Below are positions 43,132-51,221 of a stretch of 64,000 bases of DNA, in pieces. A model generated the notes under the pieces. The model was not told where the DNA came from, did not search any database, and was given only the letters and a program-made list of their open reading frames with translations. This DNA is from Rhizobium leguminosarum (lineage in GTDB: Bacteria > Pseudomonadota > Alphaproteobacteria > Rhizobiales > Rhizobiaceae). Made by a program: the position numbers and the translations under genes. The stretch is from NCBI RefSeq assembly GCF_001679785.1, contig NZ_CP016287.1, positions 372,001 to 436,000 on the forward strand, written 5' to 3'. Within the stretch, counting starts at the first letter, position 1, and each line of letters opens with the position of its first letter.

Positions 43132-44658
43132 ATGAGCATCACACGTAGATCTGTCATCGTCCAGGGCGGGGTTATCGGCGCTGGAGTGCTGGCCAGCGGA
43201 TTGCCGGGAATAAAGGCGTTTGCGCAGATATCGCCACTCCCTTGGCGACGCTCCCTTCAAGGATTGGCCTGGAACGATCCGATTGTCGCAACCTATCGCG
43301 ATGCGGTGCGTATCCTCAAGGCCATGCCCGCCAGCGAGAAATTCAACTGGGTCAAGCTCTCGGAAATTCATGGCAGCCCGAGCGGTTTCAAATATTGCCC
43401 ACACGGCAACTGGTATTTCCTGCCATGGCATAGGGCGTTTACGGCGATGTACGAGCGCATCGTCCGGCAGGTGACCAAGAACAATGATTTCGCTATGCCC
43501 TTCTGGGATTGGACCGCAAATCCTTACTTGCCTGATATTTTCACGATGCAAAAAACACCTGATCACAAGGAGAACCCTCTTTATGTGGCAACCCGCACCT
43601 GGCGGCCCACCCAGCCGATGCCGAACAACATCGTAGGGCAAGGAGTACTCAACAGCATATTGGCGTCAACGCCATACGAAATCTTCGGCACCAGCCGTCC
43701 CCGCGGTCAGAATTCGCTCGATCCATCATGGATCACCGGCGGTGGCGGCACGCAAGGCATATTGGAGGCTACTCCGCACAATCAGGTGCACAACAATATC
43801 GGCGGGTATATGCCCACCGCGTCGTCTCCGCGCGATCCGATATTTTTCATGCATCACGCCAATATCGACCGCATCTGGGCGACGTGGAATCTCCGCAATT
43901 CCAACAGCGCCGACCCGCTCTGGACCAACATGCCGTTCAACGAGAACTTCTACAATGTCGACGGCAGTTTCTGGTCCCCCAAGGTCTCCGATCTCTATAT
44001 TCCGGAAGAGCTCGGATACACCTATGGCTTCAGGAATTACTTCAAGGTTGCGACCGCGAGCGCCAAGACACTTGCTCTCGATAACAAGCTTTCATCCGTC
44101 ATCGCAGAAACGACGTCTGATGCCGCTGTTGCGGGGTTGACGACTGCCTTTGTAGAAAACAGCAAGGCAGCAACGCGAAATGCACCGCTTTCCTTGCCGG
44201 TCAAGATCCCCGCCGGTGCATTGCAGGGCATCTTCAGTCAACCTCCCTTGCCCTCCGGCATGGAGACGATGGACTTTGGCGCCGCGCGGGAGCAGGCGGC
44301 TTCCGCTCCACGCGTCTTGGCGTTCCTGCGCGATGTCGAAATTACCGATCCCAAGACAACGAGCGTTCGTGTCTTCCTCGGCAAGCATGATCTCAAGGCG
44401 GATACACCCGTTACCGATCCCCACTATGTCGGCTCCTTCGCCGTCCTCGACCACAGTGGCGATCATCACGGCGCCCATGGTCATCGACCGCCGCCATCCT
44501 TCGTCCTTGATCTCACGGACGCGATCCAGCGGGTTTATGGCGGCGGGCATGCGGACGGCGAAGATATCAATCTGCAGTTGGTTCCGGTCGGAGCGGGAGC
44601 GGGCAAGCCAGGCTCTGCGAAACCAGCAAGGCTAGAAATAGCCATAGTATCCGCCTAG
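43132..44658 (+). CDS. melA: Tyrosinase, Tat-exported
   Basis: 508 aa. The N-terminus 'SITRRSVIVQGGVIGAGVLA' is a twin-arginine signal. CuA ligands: H80 ('SEIHGSPSG'), H91 and H100 in 'CPHGNWYFLPWHRAF'. CuB ligands: H216 and H220 in 'TPHNQVHNNIGG', and His in 'DPIFFMHHANIDRIW' (241/242). The reaction is hydroxylation of monophenols and oxidation of diphenols to quinones, leading to melanin. The C-terminal 200 aa contain His-rich 'HSGDHHGAHGHRPPP', which may carry or shield copper. Rhizobial melA genes often lie on symbiotic plasmids. It is preceded by the multicopper oxidase and followed after 32 nt by a small exported protein. Confidence 0.92.
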   Translation: MSITRRSVIVQGGVIGAGVLASGLPGIKAFAQISPLPWRRSLQGLAWNDPIVATYRDAVRILKAMPASEKFNWVKLSEIHGSPSGFKYCPHGNWYFLPWHRAFTAMYERIVRQVTKNNDFAMPFWDWTANPYLPDIFTMQKTPDHKENPLYVATRTWRPTQPMPNNIVGQGVLNSILASTPYEIFGTSRPRGQNSLDPSWITGGGGTQGILEATPHNQVHNNIGGYMPTASSPRDPIFFMHHANIDRIWATWNLRNSNSADPLWTNMPFNENFYNVDGSFWSPKVSDLYIPEELGYTYGFRNYFKVATASAKTLALDNKLSSVIAETTSDAAVAGLTTAFVENSKAATRNAPLSLPVKIPAGALQGIFSQPPLPSGMETMDFGAAREQAASAPRVLAFLRDVEITDPKTTSVRVFLGKHDLKADTPVTDPHYVGSFAVLDHSGDHHGAHGHRPPPSFVLDLTDAIQRVYGGGHADGEDINLQLVPVGAGAGKPGSAKPARLEIAIVSA

Positions 44659-44690
44659 GATCTGGACCGGGCTGAGAGGTGGAGAGGTCG

Positions 44691-45149
44691 ATGCGCTATC
44701 ATCTTATGGTACTCATCGCGATCTGCGCGGCGGCAACAGTCTTAATGTTGCGTGTCATCAGCCCGGTCCACGCCAATGAGGGTGACATGCAGGCGACAGT
44801 CGGCGAGCCGGCAACGATAGCTATCTCCGGTGCAACAGAAGCTGCGCCGGCTGATGTCGGCACGCGGATCGTCGTCACCATCAACGGTTACGAACCTTCG
44901 AAAACGGGGCCTGTAACAACAGTCGTTTCGGTGCACTGCGGCGACAATACGCAGGAAATCGGCCGGTTCGGCATTTTCCCGGACGAGGCGTTTTCAGCAT
45001 CAGCAGGAGCCCAACCCCAGCGGTTCAGCTTTCCCCTGCCCGACGATCCGGCCTGCCGCCAGCCGCGTGCCGTCACTATCCATCTTGAACCGCAAACGGG
45101 CAATGGCGCAGGTGCCAGCCTCAATATCGGTGATGTAAGCCGCGAATAA
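44691..45149 (+). CDS. Secreted hypothetical protein of the tyrosinase operon
   Basis: 152 aa, start ATG 44691 after GGAGAGG. The N-terminus is a signal peptide ('YHLMVLIAICAAATVLMLRV' ... 'VHANE'). The mature part is beta-rich with two Cys ('VVSVHCGDN', 'DDPACRQPR'), reminiscent of an immunoglobulin- or cupredoxin-like fold without copper ligands. The position after melA suggests an accessory role such as a copper chaperone or caddie-like partner, but no His/Met cluster supports this directly. Confidence 0.65.
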   Translation: MRYHLMVLIAICAAATVLMLRVISPVHANEGDMQATVGEPATIAISGATEAAPADVGTRIVVTINGYEPSKTGPVTTVVSVHCGDNTQEIGRFGIFPDEAFSASAGAQPQRFSFPLPDDPACRQPRAVTIHLEPQTGNGAGASLNIGDVSRE

Positions 45150-45321
45150 CCTAGGCCGGATCGGCTTCTCCACTTGCAGGGTAACATCCGCGATGTCGTT
45201 CCCTGGCACCTTAATGTTTGGATGACACCAGTTTGGCAACGTGATTTTAGTCGCTGTCTGGGGACCGTGGGTCGGGTGCGGCCATGTCCCGACACAATGC
45301 GTCATACCAACGTGCATTGAT
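45150..45321. other. Intergenic
   Basis: Contains the end of the tyrosinase transcript. No clear terminator hairpin was recognised and no gene is seen. Confidence 0.4.
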
Positions 45322-45470
45322 CAAAACCGATGCGCCCACTCGCGCAGTCCAATGGACATTATCTTCCAGGGTTGGGCGACCAGTTTGTTCCAGGCTGCAC
45401 AGCGGTGAGCGACGCTGTCCTCGTAGTCTGTGAAGATGCGGTTCGACAGCCAGTTGTCCCTCATAAACTG
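45322..45470 (-). pseudogene. IS630-family transposase C-terminal fragment
   Basis: The minus strand reads 'QFMRDNWLSNRIFTDYEDSV', 'CAAWNKLVAQPWKIMSIGLR' and 'EWAHRF' before a stop at 45324, the tail of an IS630-type transposase from a different subgroup than those at 19-21 kb. It is cut on its upstream side by the IS66 end (GTAAGCG). Confidence 0.75.
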
Positions 45471-45595
45471 TAAGCGACAAGCCGGGGCCGTTCAGGCGGC
45501 GTAGTTCCATGGCATGAGCTCGTCGATTTCACTGCTGGGCCATCCATTCGCAAGGCGCTCAAGCGTCTGGGTCAACCAAGCTTGCGGATCGACTG
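45471..45595 (-). pseudogene. IS66-family TnpC C-terminal fragment and element end
   Basis: The end sequence GTAAGCG (45470-45476) is the classic IS66 terminus. On the minus strand 'DPQAWLTQTLERLANGWPSS' and 'EIDELMPWNYAA' with a stop at 45492 are the last residues of the IS66 transposase TnpC. Everything upstream is replaced by an IS903-group element. It may or may not belong with the IS66 piece at 1-278. Confidence 0.8.
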
Positions 45596-46709
45596 GGCGT
45601 TGGTGCGCGGATATGAAATCGAGGGCATTTCGATCTTTGATGTAGTTGGTTATGCCTGCGTGACTTGACGCCGGATAGACTCCGGGCCTCCACATGCCAG
45701 CATGCGGTTGAGAACGATGCAACCGATGGCAACCTCGGTCTGTTGAGCCGGAAAGGAGCGGGCCCGCAGGCGCAATCCGATCAGCCTCTTGTATCGTCCG
45801 ATGGCGGTTTCGATCAGCGCACGCTTGCCGTAGCCGGCGGCTGCCTGCCATTTCAGCCGACCGTCGCTTGCGATTGCGGCAATGTGCTTGTCCCTTTGAC
45901 CAGGCGGTCCGGTATCACCGCTTTCCACCGCCGTGGAACGCGGTGGAATGACGATGTTCGCGGTTGCGCTGTGCTGCAGGATAGACCGATAGGTTGGTTT
46001 GCCGTCATAGGCTCCGTCGGCCGTGAACTGGTCGATCTCGCCGTCGATCTGATCGAGCAGCGGTGCCACCTGGGAAGGATCATCCGTTTTCTGGTCTGTC
46101 AGCCCATGGGCAATGATCGCGCCACTTTTGGCATCCACTGCCAGATGCAGCTTGCGCCAGGTGCGACGTGATCTGGCGCCATGTTTTTGCTCCAGCCACT
46201 GCCCGGCGCCGTAGACTTTCAATCCCGTGCTATCGACAAGCACATGCAGCGGGCCGTCCGGCAGCGGCGGGTTTCGTCGGGCTGATGGCTCCCACTTCTG
46301 TGTCCGACGGCTCAGCGTCGTATGATCTGGAACTGGGACTTTCAGCCCCATGAGATCCAGCAGCGAGTGGAGCAATCCCTCGGTCTGGCGCAGCCGCATT
46401 GCGAAGACGCAACCCAGCGTCAGCGCAGTCTCAATGGCGAGATCGGAATACTGGGCTTGGCCGCCGCGGGTCTTGCGTCGCGGAGAGCGCCATCCTGCCA
46501 GTGCCTCCGGCGTTACCCATAAGGTCAGGCTACCACGCCGGCGCAGACCTGCTTCGTAGTCACGCCAATTCGTCACCCTGAATTTCATCTTTCCGACGTG
46601 ATGACGACGATCGGCGTTGTGTTTGTACGGCATGGCACTCGGATCAAACTGATTTCGATCCTGCCTGCCTATCGCCAAACCGTTGACAAAGGATCCATGC
46701 ACCAACGCT
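45596..46709 (-). mobile_element. IS903-group (IS5 family) element B, full copy
   Basis: About 1114 bp from GGCGTTGGTGCGCGG (45596) to GTGCATGG...CCAACGCT (46709). The same element is found truncated at 18205-19081. Flanking 9-mers (GATCGACTG and GTCAGCGTG) differ, which points to a deletion at one side. On one side it cuts IS66 tnpC, on the other traB. Confidence 0.85.
45650..46633 (-). CDS. IS903-group transposase (element B)
   Basis: 327 aa from ATG 46633 ('MPYKHNADRRHHVGKM'); the open frame reads further upstream through the IS end into foreign DNA, which is not coding for it. The three DDE blocks ('DSTGLKVYGAGQW', 'FTADGAYDG', 'LIETAIGRYKRLIG') are intact. It differs from the element A transposase at many places, so the two are separate lineages. 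Confidence 0.9.
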   Translation of the reverse strand: MPYKHNADRRHHVGKMKFRVTNWRDYEAGLRRRGSLTLWVTPEALAGWRSPRRKTRGGQAQYSDLAIETALTLGCVFAMRLRQTEGLLHSLLDLMGLKVPVPDHTTLSRRTQKWEPSARRNPPLPDGPLHVLVDSTGLKVYGAGQWLEQKHGARSRRTWRKLHLAVDAKSGAIIAHGLTDQKTDDPSQVAPLLDQIDGEIDQFTADGAYDGKPTYRSILQHSATANIVIPPRSTAVESGDTGPPGQRDKHIAAIASDGRLKWQAAAGYGKRALIETAIGRYKRLIGLRLRARSFPAQQTEVAIGCIVLNRMLACGGPESIRRQVTQA

Positions 46710-47259
46710 GTCAGCGTGACCTGATCGCAACGGTGCGGAATGCAGCCCGCGATGGCGCCCGCTTTGTGGTGTTGCCGGAAACTGCGCTCGGTTTCTGGAC
46801 ACCGACCGTGGCGCGGCTTTGGACGAGTGCGTCCGCCGATACCGATGCCACGGTCATCGCCGGCGCCACAGTGCTCGATGCCACCGGCTACGACAATGTC
46901 CTTGTCGCGATCGACAGGAAGGGCGGAAGAGTATCCTCTATCGCGAACGCATGCCGGTTCCTGGCTCGATGTGGCAGCCGTGGCGATCCTGGTTTGGGGG
47001 GAGTGGCGGCGCCAGGGCGGATTTTTTTGCGAACCCGATCGTCGCTGTCGGGGGCAGCCGGGCGGCACCACTGATTTGCTATGAGCAACTGATCGTCTGG
47101 CCCGTCCTCCAATCGATGCTGCACGATCCTGACTTCATCATTGCCGTCGGAAACGGCTGGTGGACCGAAGGGACATCGATTGTCTCCATCCAACGCGCCA
47201 CCACCACCGCATGGGCAAAGCTCTTCGCAAAACCGTTCGTTATTGCCTTCAACACTTGA
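46710..47259 (+). pseudogene. traB: traB (conjugal transfer), 5'-truncated and frameshifted
   Basis: Nitrilase-superfamily-like sequence 'ARDGARFVVLPETALGFWTP' and 'TVIAGATVLDATGYDNVLVA', then after a one-base shift near 46930 'ILYRERMPVPGSMWQPWRSW', 'APLICYEQLIVWPVL' and 'FIIAVGNGWWTEGTSIVSIQ'. This is the second half of TraB of rhizobial/Ti-type plasmids. The N-terminal half was lost with the IS903-group insertion. It precedes traH, as in the traAFBH order of such plasmids. Confidence 0.8.
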
Positions 47260-47275
47260 GTGCCAACGAGACTCC

Positions 47276-49213
47276 ATGCTCGACGCCGCCCTGATAAAAG
47301 AATGCGCAGACCCTTCCCTCAAGCCCGCAATCGTGGAGCAGTTCGTGATGGCAGCGGGCTCGGATGATCCCCTCGCCGTTACGGTCAAATCGGGCGGCCG
47401 ATTGATACTCGTTCCGAAAGCCAGAACGGCGGACGAGGCAATGGCGATCGTGCGGCAATATGCTGGTCAGGCCGTCGTCCGCGTCGGCCTCACGCAGTTT
47501 CCCGCAGGCGTAGGAGTCAAGGAAGCGACCGATTTGAAGCCCGATCTGGTCGACCCCTGCCAGAACCTTCGCAGAGGCACGGCGATGTTCGCCAAGGTCC
47601 TCAGGATCGTTGCGAAATGGTATGGCAACCCCACGAGCAAAGACGTCTTCCCGCAGATTTTCGAGGATGCGATTTACGCATGGAAGACTGGTGAGTTCGA
47701 GGGCGTGAGCGTGTTTCAGGCGAAGGATCCGGGCGGGGCACCAGCCAACCAAAAGGAACCGCGCGCCGATAAATCGGAGGCGGAAGCGGCGAAGCTGTTT
47801 CCCGATGCTGGTGGCATCGTCATCGGCGAGCGCTATCGGGTCGACAAAGACAATGTCGGGAGCCAAGCGTTTCGCGCCGACAGCGCCGAGACCTGGGGCG
47901 CCGGTGGCAAGTCGCCGTTGCTGTGCTTCGATGGCTCGTTCGGCTCGTCGCACGGGATTGTCTTTGCCGGTTCCGGCGGCTTCAAGACGACGTCGGTGAC
48001 GATCCCGACGGCACTCAAATGGGGCAGCACGCTGATCGTGCTCGATCCATCGAACGAGGTCGCACCCATGGTCTCCGCACATCGCGGCGGAGCGGGGAGA
48101 GACGTGTTCGTCCTCGATCCAAGGAAGCCGGAGCTCGGCTTCAACGTGCTCGACTGGATCGGACGTTTCGGCGGAACGAAGGAGGAGGATATCGCCTCGG
48201 TCGCATCATGGATCATGAGCGATAGCGGCGGCGAGCGCGGTGTCCGTGACGACTTCTTTCGAGCGTCAGCACTGCAGTTGCTGACGGCGCTCATTGCCGA
48301 TGTCTGCTTATCCGGTCACACGGACGAGAAGGATCAAACGCTTCGGCAGGTCCGCATGAATCTTTCGGAGCCGGAGCCGACATTGCGCAAACGGCTGCAG
48401 GACATCTACGACAATTCGGGCTCGGATTTCGTCAAGGAGAACGTCGCTGCCTTCGTCAACATGACGCCGGAAACCTTCTCCGGCGTCTATGCCAATGCGG
48501 TCAAGGAAACGCACTGGCTTTCCTATCCGAATTATGCCGCCCTCGTGTCTGGAAAGAAATTCTCGACCAGCGAAATCGCCGCGGGAAACACCGACGTCTT
48601 CATCAACATCGACCTCAAGACACTGGAGACCCATGCGGGTCTTGCGCGCGTCATCATCGGCTCGTTTCTCAACGCGATCTACAATCGCGACGGACAGATC
48701 AAAGGACGCGCGCTGTTTCTACTCGATGAGGTCGCGCGCCTCGGCTACATGCGGATCATCGAGACCGCGCGCGACGCCGGCCGCAAATACGGCATCACGC
48801 TCACAATGATCTATCAGTCGATCGGCCAGATGCGCGAGACCTATGGCGGCCGCGACGCGGCAAGTAAGTGGTTCGAGAGTGCCAGCTGGATTTCGTTTGC
48901 CGCGATCAACGATCCCGAAACCGCGGCCTACATCTCCCGACGCTGCGGCATGACAACGGTCGAGATCGACCAAGTGAGCCGCAGCTTCCAATCAAAGGGA
49001 TCGTCGCGAACACGCTCGAAGCAGCTTGCGGCTCGACCACTCATCCAGCCTCATGAAGTCCTGCGCATGCGCGCCGACGAACAGATCGTCTTCACGGCCG
49101 GCAACGCACCGCTCCGCTGCGGCCGCGCCATCTGGTTCAGGCGCGACGATATGAGAGCCTGCGCCGGAAAAAACCGATTCCATCAGACTGCGAGCCACGA
49201 GGCGGAAAGCTAG
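47276..49213 (+). CDS. traG: TraH::TraG fusion (conjugation)
   Basis: 645 aa from ATG 47276, 16 nt after the traB stop. Residues 1-165 are TraH-like ('MLDAALIKECADPSLKPAIV', 'GLTQFPAGVGVKEATDLKPD', 'FEDAIYAWKTGEFEGVSVFQ'). From about 'EAAKLFPDAGGIVIGERYRV' on it is the TraG coupling protein: P-loop 'VFAGSGGFKTTSVTIPTALK', 'LIVLDPSNEVAPM', Walker B 'ALFLLDEVARLGYM', and 'FESASWISFAAINDPETAAY'. In Ti-type plasmids traG lies apart from traH and has N-terminal membrane helices; these are missing here. A deletion has joined the two in frame. The product has an intact ATPase domain but no membrane anchor, so it can hardly act as a normal coupling protein. Confidence 0.85.
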   Translation: MLDAALIKECADPSLKPAIVEQFVMAAGSDDPLAVTVKSGGRLILVPKARTADEAMAIVRQYAGQAVVRVGLTQFPAGVGVKEATDLKPDLVDPCQNLRRGTAMFAKVLRIVAKWYGNPTSKDVFPQIFEDAIYAWKTGEFEGVSVFQAKDPGGAPANQKEPRADKSEAEAAKLFPDAGGIVIGERYRVDKDNVGSQAFRADSAETWGAGGKSPLLCFDGSFGSSHGIVFAGSGGFKTTSVTIPTALKWGSTLIVLDPSNEVAPMVSAHRGGAGRDVFVLDPRKPELGFNVLDWIGRFGGTKEEDIASVASWIMSDSGGERGVRDDFFRASALQLLTALIADVCLSGHTDEKDQTLRQVRMNLSEPEPTLRKRLQDIYDNSGSDFVKENVAAFVNMTPETFSGVYANAVKETHWLSYPNYAALVSGKKFSTSEIAAGNTDVFINIDLKTLETHAGLARVIIGSFLNAIYNRDGQIKGRALFLLDEVARLGYMRIIETARDAGRKYGITLTMIYQSIGQMRETYGGRDAASKWFESASWISFAAINDPETAAYISRRCGMTTVEIDQVSRSFQSKGSSRTRSKQLAARPLIQPHEVLRMRADEQIVFTAGNAPLRCGRAIWFRRDDMRACAGKNRFHQTASHEAES

Positions 49214-49388
49214 GCTTCAACTGATCGGGACAAGCCGATTGAAAGCAGAGCGGAAATACTATCAATGGCAGATGCAGGAGGAGAGTTTAGCCCCGAAGGC
49301 CAAGAACCAATTCCGAACGAGCCAGAAGTTGAGCAGCCATCTGCGTGAAGGAAATACTCGCCGCGCGCGATCAAGATTCCCACCACAT
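49214..49388. other. Intergenic with possible 27-aa frame
   Basis: A frame from ATG 49265 to TGA 49348 encodes an acidic Glu/Pro-rich peptide ('MADAGGEFSPEGQEPIPNEP'). It has no good ribosome-binding site. Nothing else was recognised. Confidence 0.3.
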
Positions 49389-49973
49389 CTACCGCTGCCG
49401 GCCCTTGCGCCAATCATCCACCAGGAACGCGATTCCGATCATCATCGCGACGCCCACCGCCAGCATCACACCCCAAGATCCGGTAAGCGCTGCAAGGAAG
49501 ACCAGCAACGAAGCTAGGGCCAAACGACGCCCCCAGACGCTGTTTTCGGCTCGCCATATCTCGTCGCTTGCTAGCGTGCGGCGCGTGCGGAAGCCGATCA
49601 CGCTATTGCGAGGCGCGACCATCGATGCGAGTCCACCAGCCAGCAACAGCAATCCGAGCTCGGCTGTGAGAACCCCGTAATTCCAGAATCGTAGAGTCGG
49701 GCCTATAAACAGGAGCATGCTGGCGGCGGTGGCGAGCAATGCCACAATCGAGAGCTGGAGCAGCCGACAACGCCACCCCAGCGCCTGAAAAACAGCTGTG
49801 CCAGTCGTGCTGTTCAGCCAACGCTCCATCAGGCCGAGAATGATGAGGGCAAGGACGGTCAAAATGATCGCCCCTTCCACGTCGGAGTGCTGAGCGAGCG
49901 CGTTGGGTACGAAGATTGCAGCAAGCAGCGGCGCTACAGCAAAAAGCGCGAGACCGATCATCACCATGGCCAT
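49389..49973 (-). CDS. SdpI-family membrane protein
   Basis: 194 aa with about five to six hydrophobic segments ('MVMIGLALFAVAPLLAAIFV', 'AIILTVLALIILGLM', 'LSIVALLATAASMLLFI', 'GVLTAELGLLLLAGGLASM', 'LASLLVFLAALTGSWGVMLA'). The loop 'PRNSVIGFRTRRTLASDEIW' with 'ENSVWGRRLA' matches the SdpI signature. SdpI proteins give immunity to toxic peptides in some bacteria; others have different or unknown roles. It lies 590 bp from, and divergent to, RiPP locus 2, so an immunity role is possible but not shown. Confidence 0.78.
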   Translation of the reverse strand: MAMVMIGLALFAVAPLLAAIFVPNALAQHSDVEGAIILTVLALIILGLMERWLNSTTGTAVFQALGWRCRLLQLSIVALLATAASMLLFIGPTLRFWNYGVLTAELGLLLLAGGLASMVAPRNSVIGFRTRRTLASDEIWRAENSVWGRRLALASLLVFLAALTGSWGVMLAVGVAMMIGIAFLVDDWRKGRQR

Positions 49974-50561
49974 TTCCTCCTCGCTGTACAGAGTTGAATG
50001 CCAGCATGCGCATTACCGAGCGTGACCGTTACATCGCTCTTTGTCGATCGGATACAATAAAATCCGACAACTACCTTGCGTCGCATGGAATACTCTGTTA
50101 CACCCTATTGTACGCATCAAGTGGTGGCTAACATAACCTTTTATGGCGATAGGGGGTCAAGTATTTTCAAATACATGAGCTATTGCGCAAACCAAGGTCT
50201 CCCCGCAAACGCCTGATAGCGATCGAGGCAGATAGACCCGAAACTCATAGGGTGTTGGTTCTCTGCATATCACCCTTTCGAGCGCGGTGACCAATCTGTC
50301 GGGAGCCATCCTGGATGTTCCGGGAGCGCGTTCAGCGATCTTGGTCGCTGATATACGTGGAAGGTTCGCGGGCTGCATTTGTGTAGCCTAAGCATGACCG
50401 CCCTCGGGGCTTGAGCTTATGAGAGCGCGGCAGGAAAGCAATCGCGGAGCGAGCGTTCACATAGCGCCGACCTAGGCCAGACTAAGATCAGTTGTTGGCG
50501 GCCGCCAGATAGCGGATTTCTCTTGTTGTATTTTTCCCTTGACCAAGAAGGAGAATGCCAC
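49974..50561. other. Promoter region between SdpI-like gene and RiPP locus 2
   Basis: About 590 bases containing the upstream regions of two divergent genes. A 73-codon minus-strand frame (50157-50378, 'LVTALERVICREPTPYEFRV') is protein-like but has no clear ribosome-binding site. I found no TGT-N10-ACA site or -24/-12 promoter here. The precursor's AAGGAG is at 50548-50553. Confidence 0.4.
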
Positions 50562-51221
50562 ATGCCCGACGAAGAAAAACTATGGTCGTCGCTGAGCGTA
50601 ATTACCGCGAAGCTTCATGACGATGCCGACTTCGAAGCCGCCTTCACAAAAGATCCGGTGGCGGCGATCACCGCGGCCGGTCTCGATGCAGAGGTGCCGG
50701 CGACGACGATCAGCGAGAAGGTAAAGCTGTCCTCATTGCTGGGAAATATGAGCGATATTGAACGGCGTGCTACTCTTGAGGCAGTGCTCGGTAGCCGCTT
50801 TGACTCTGGCCGCGTTGCGGCAGTTACCCCGATCGCGAACGTCAATGCCGGTGCGAATGCCAATGCCGGCGCGAATGCCAACGCGCTTGCAAACGCGAAT
50901 GCTAACGCGAATGCCAACGCTAACACCAACGGTTTCGCAGCCGCTGGCTTGCGAGGCGACCTCATCCATGTTGAACTCGGGCAAAAATTCCGCACTTCGG
51001 ATTTCGGAACGCAGCTGACGAAAATGAAGTTGAGCCCCGCGCGTCAGGGTGCATTAATCAAGTCAGTATTCAGCGACACCAACGCGATCACAAAGCGGGC
51101 TGCTTCCGGGAAGGGCGAACTTGTCACAGCCGTAGGTTCGTTCCGCGGCGTCGTCTTCGAAGTCGAAGCACTAGTTCAAGCCGGCGAGATCGCAGTGCAG
51201 GGGGCTAAGGTCGTTCAGTAG
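50562..51221 (+). CDS. Candidate RiPP precursor with alternating Asn repeat
   Basis: 219 aa from ATG 50562 (AAGGAG upstream). The N-terminal 60 residues ('LSVITAKLHDDADFEAAFTK', 'DPVAAITAAGLDAEVPATTI') look like the leader of nitrile-hydratase- or Nif11-type RiPP precursors. Residues 91-124 consist of Asn at odd positions 93-123 (except 97, 103 and 109: Gly, Gly, Leu) with Ala, or once Val and once Thr, between them; 13 Asn in all. About 95 aa follow ('GLRGDLIHVELGQKFRTSDF' onwards). Strict alternation recalls polytheonamide-type cores, in which Asn side chains line a beta-helix. The gene is followed by two radical SAM enzymes and a methyltransferase. That the repeat is the modified core is inference. 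Confidence 0.72.
   Translation: MPDEEKLWSSLSVITAKLHDDADFEAAFTKDPVAAITAAGLDAEVPATTISEKVKLSSLLGNMSDIERRATLEAVLGSRFDSGRVAAVTPIANVNAGANANAGANANALANANANANANANTNGFAAAGLRGDLIHVELGQKFRTSDFGTQLTKMKLSPARQGALIKSVFSDTNAITKRAASGKGELVTAVGSFRGVVFEVEALVQAGEIAVQGAKVVQ
50835..50930 (+). repeat. In-frame Ala-Asn minisatellite in the precursor gene
   Basis: About 32 codons built from GCG/GCC/GCT-AAT/AAC pairs in which codon choice varies, so the peptide pattern is kept while the DNA drifts. The synonymous variation argues for selection on the protein and against a recent slippage artefact. Confidence 0.85.

Noticed and set aside
46634..47071. N-terminal extension of the element B transposase frame to 47071
   Set aside because: It reads antisense through traB and the IS end; the usual start is at 46633.
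50835..50930. Ala-Asn repeat as a mere DNA slippage product
   Set aside because: Synonymous codons vary along the repeat while the residue pattern is strict, and the gene lies before two radical SAM enzymes; I kept it as a protein-level feature.
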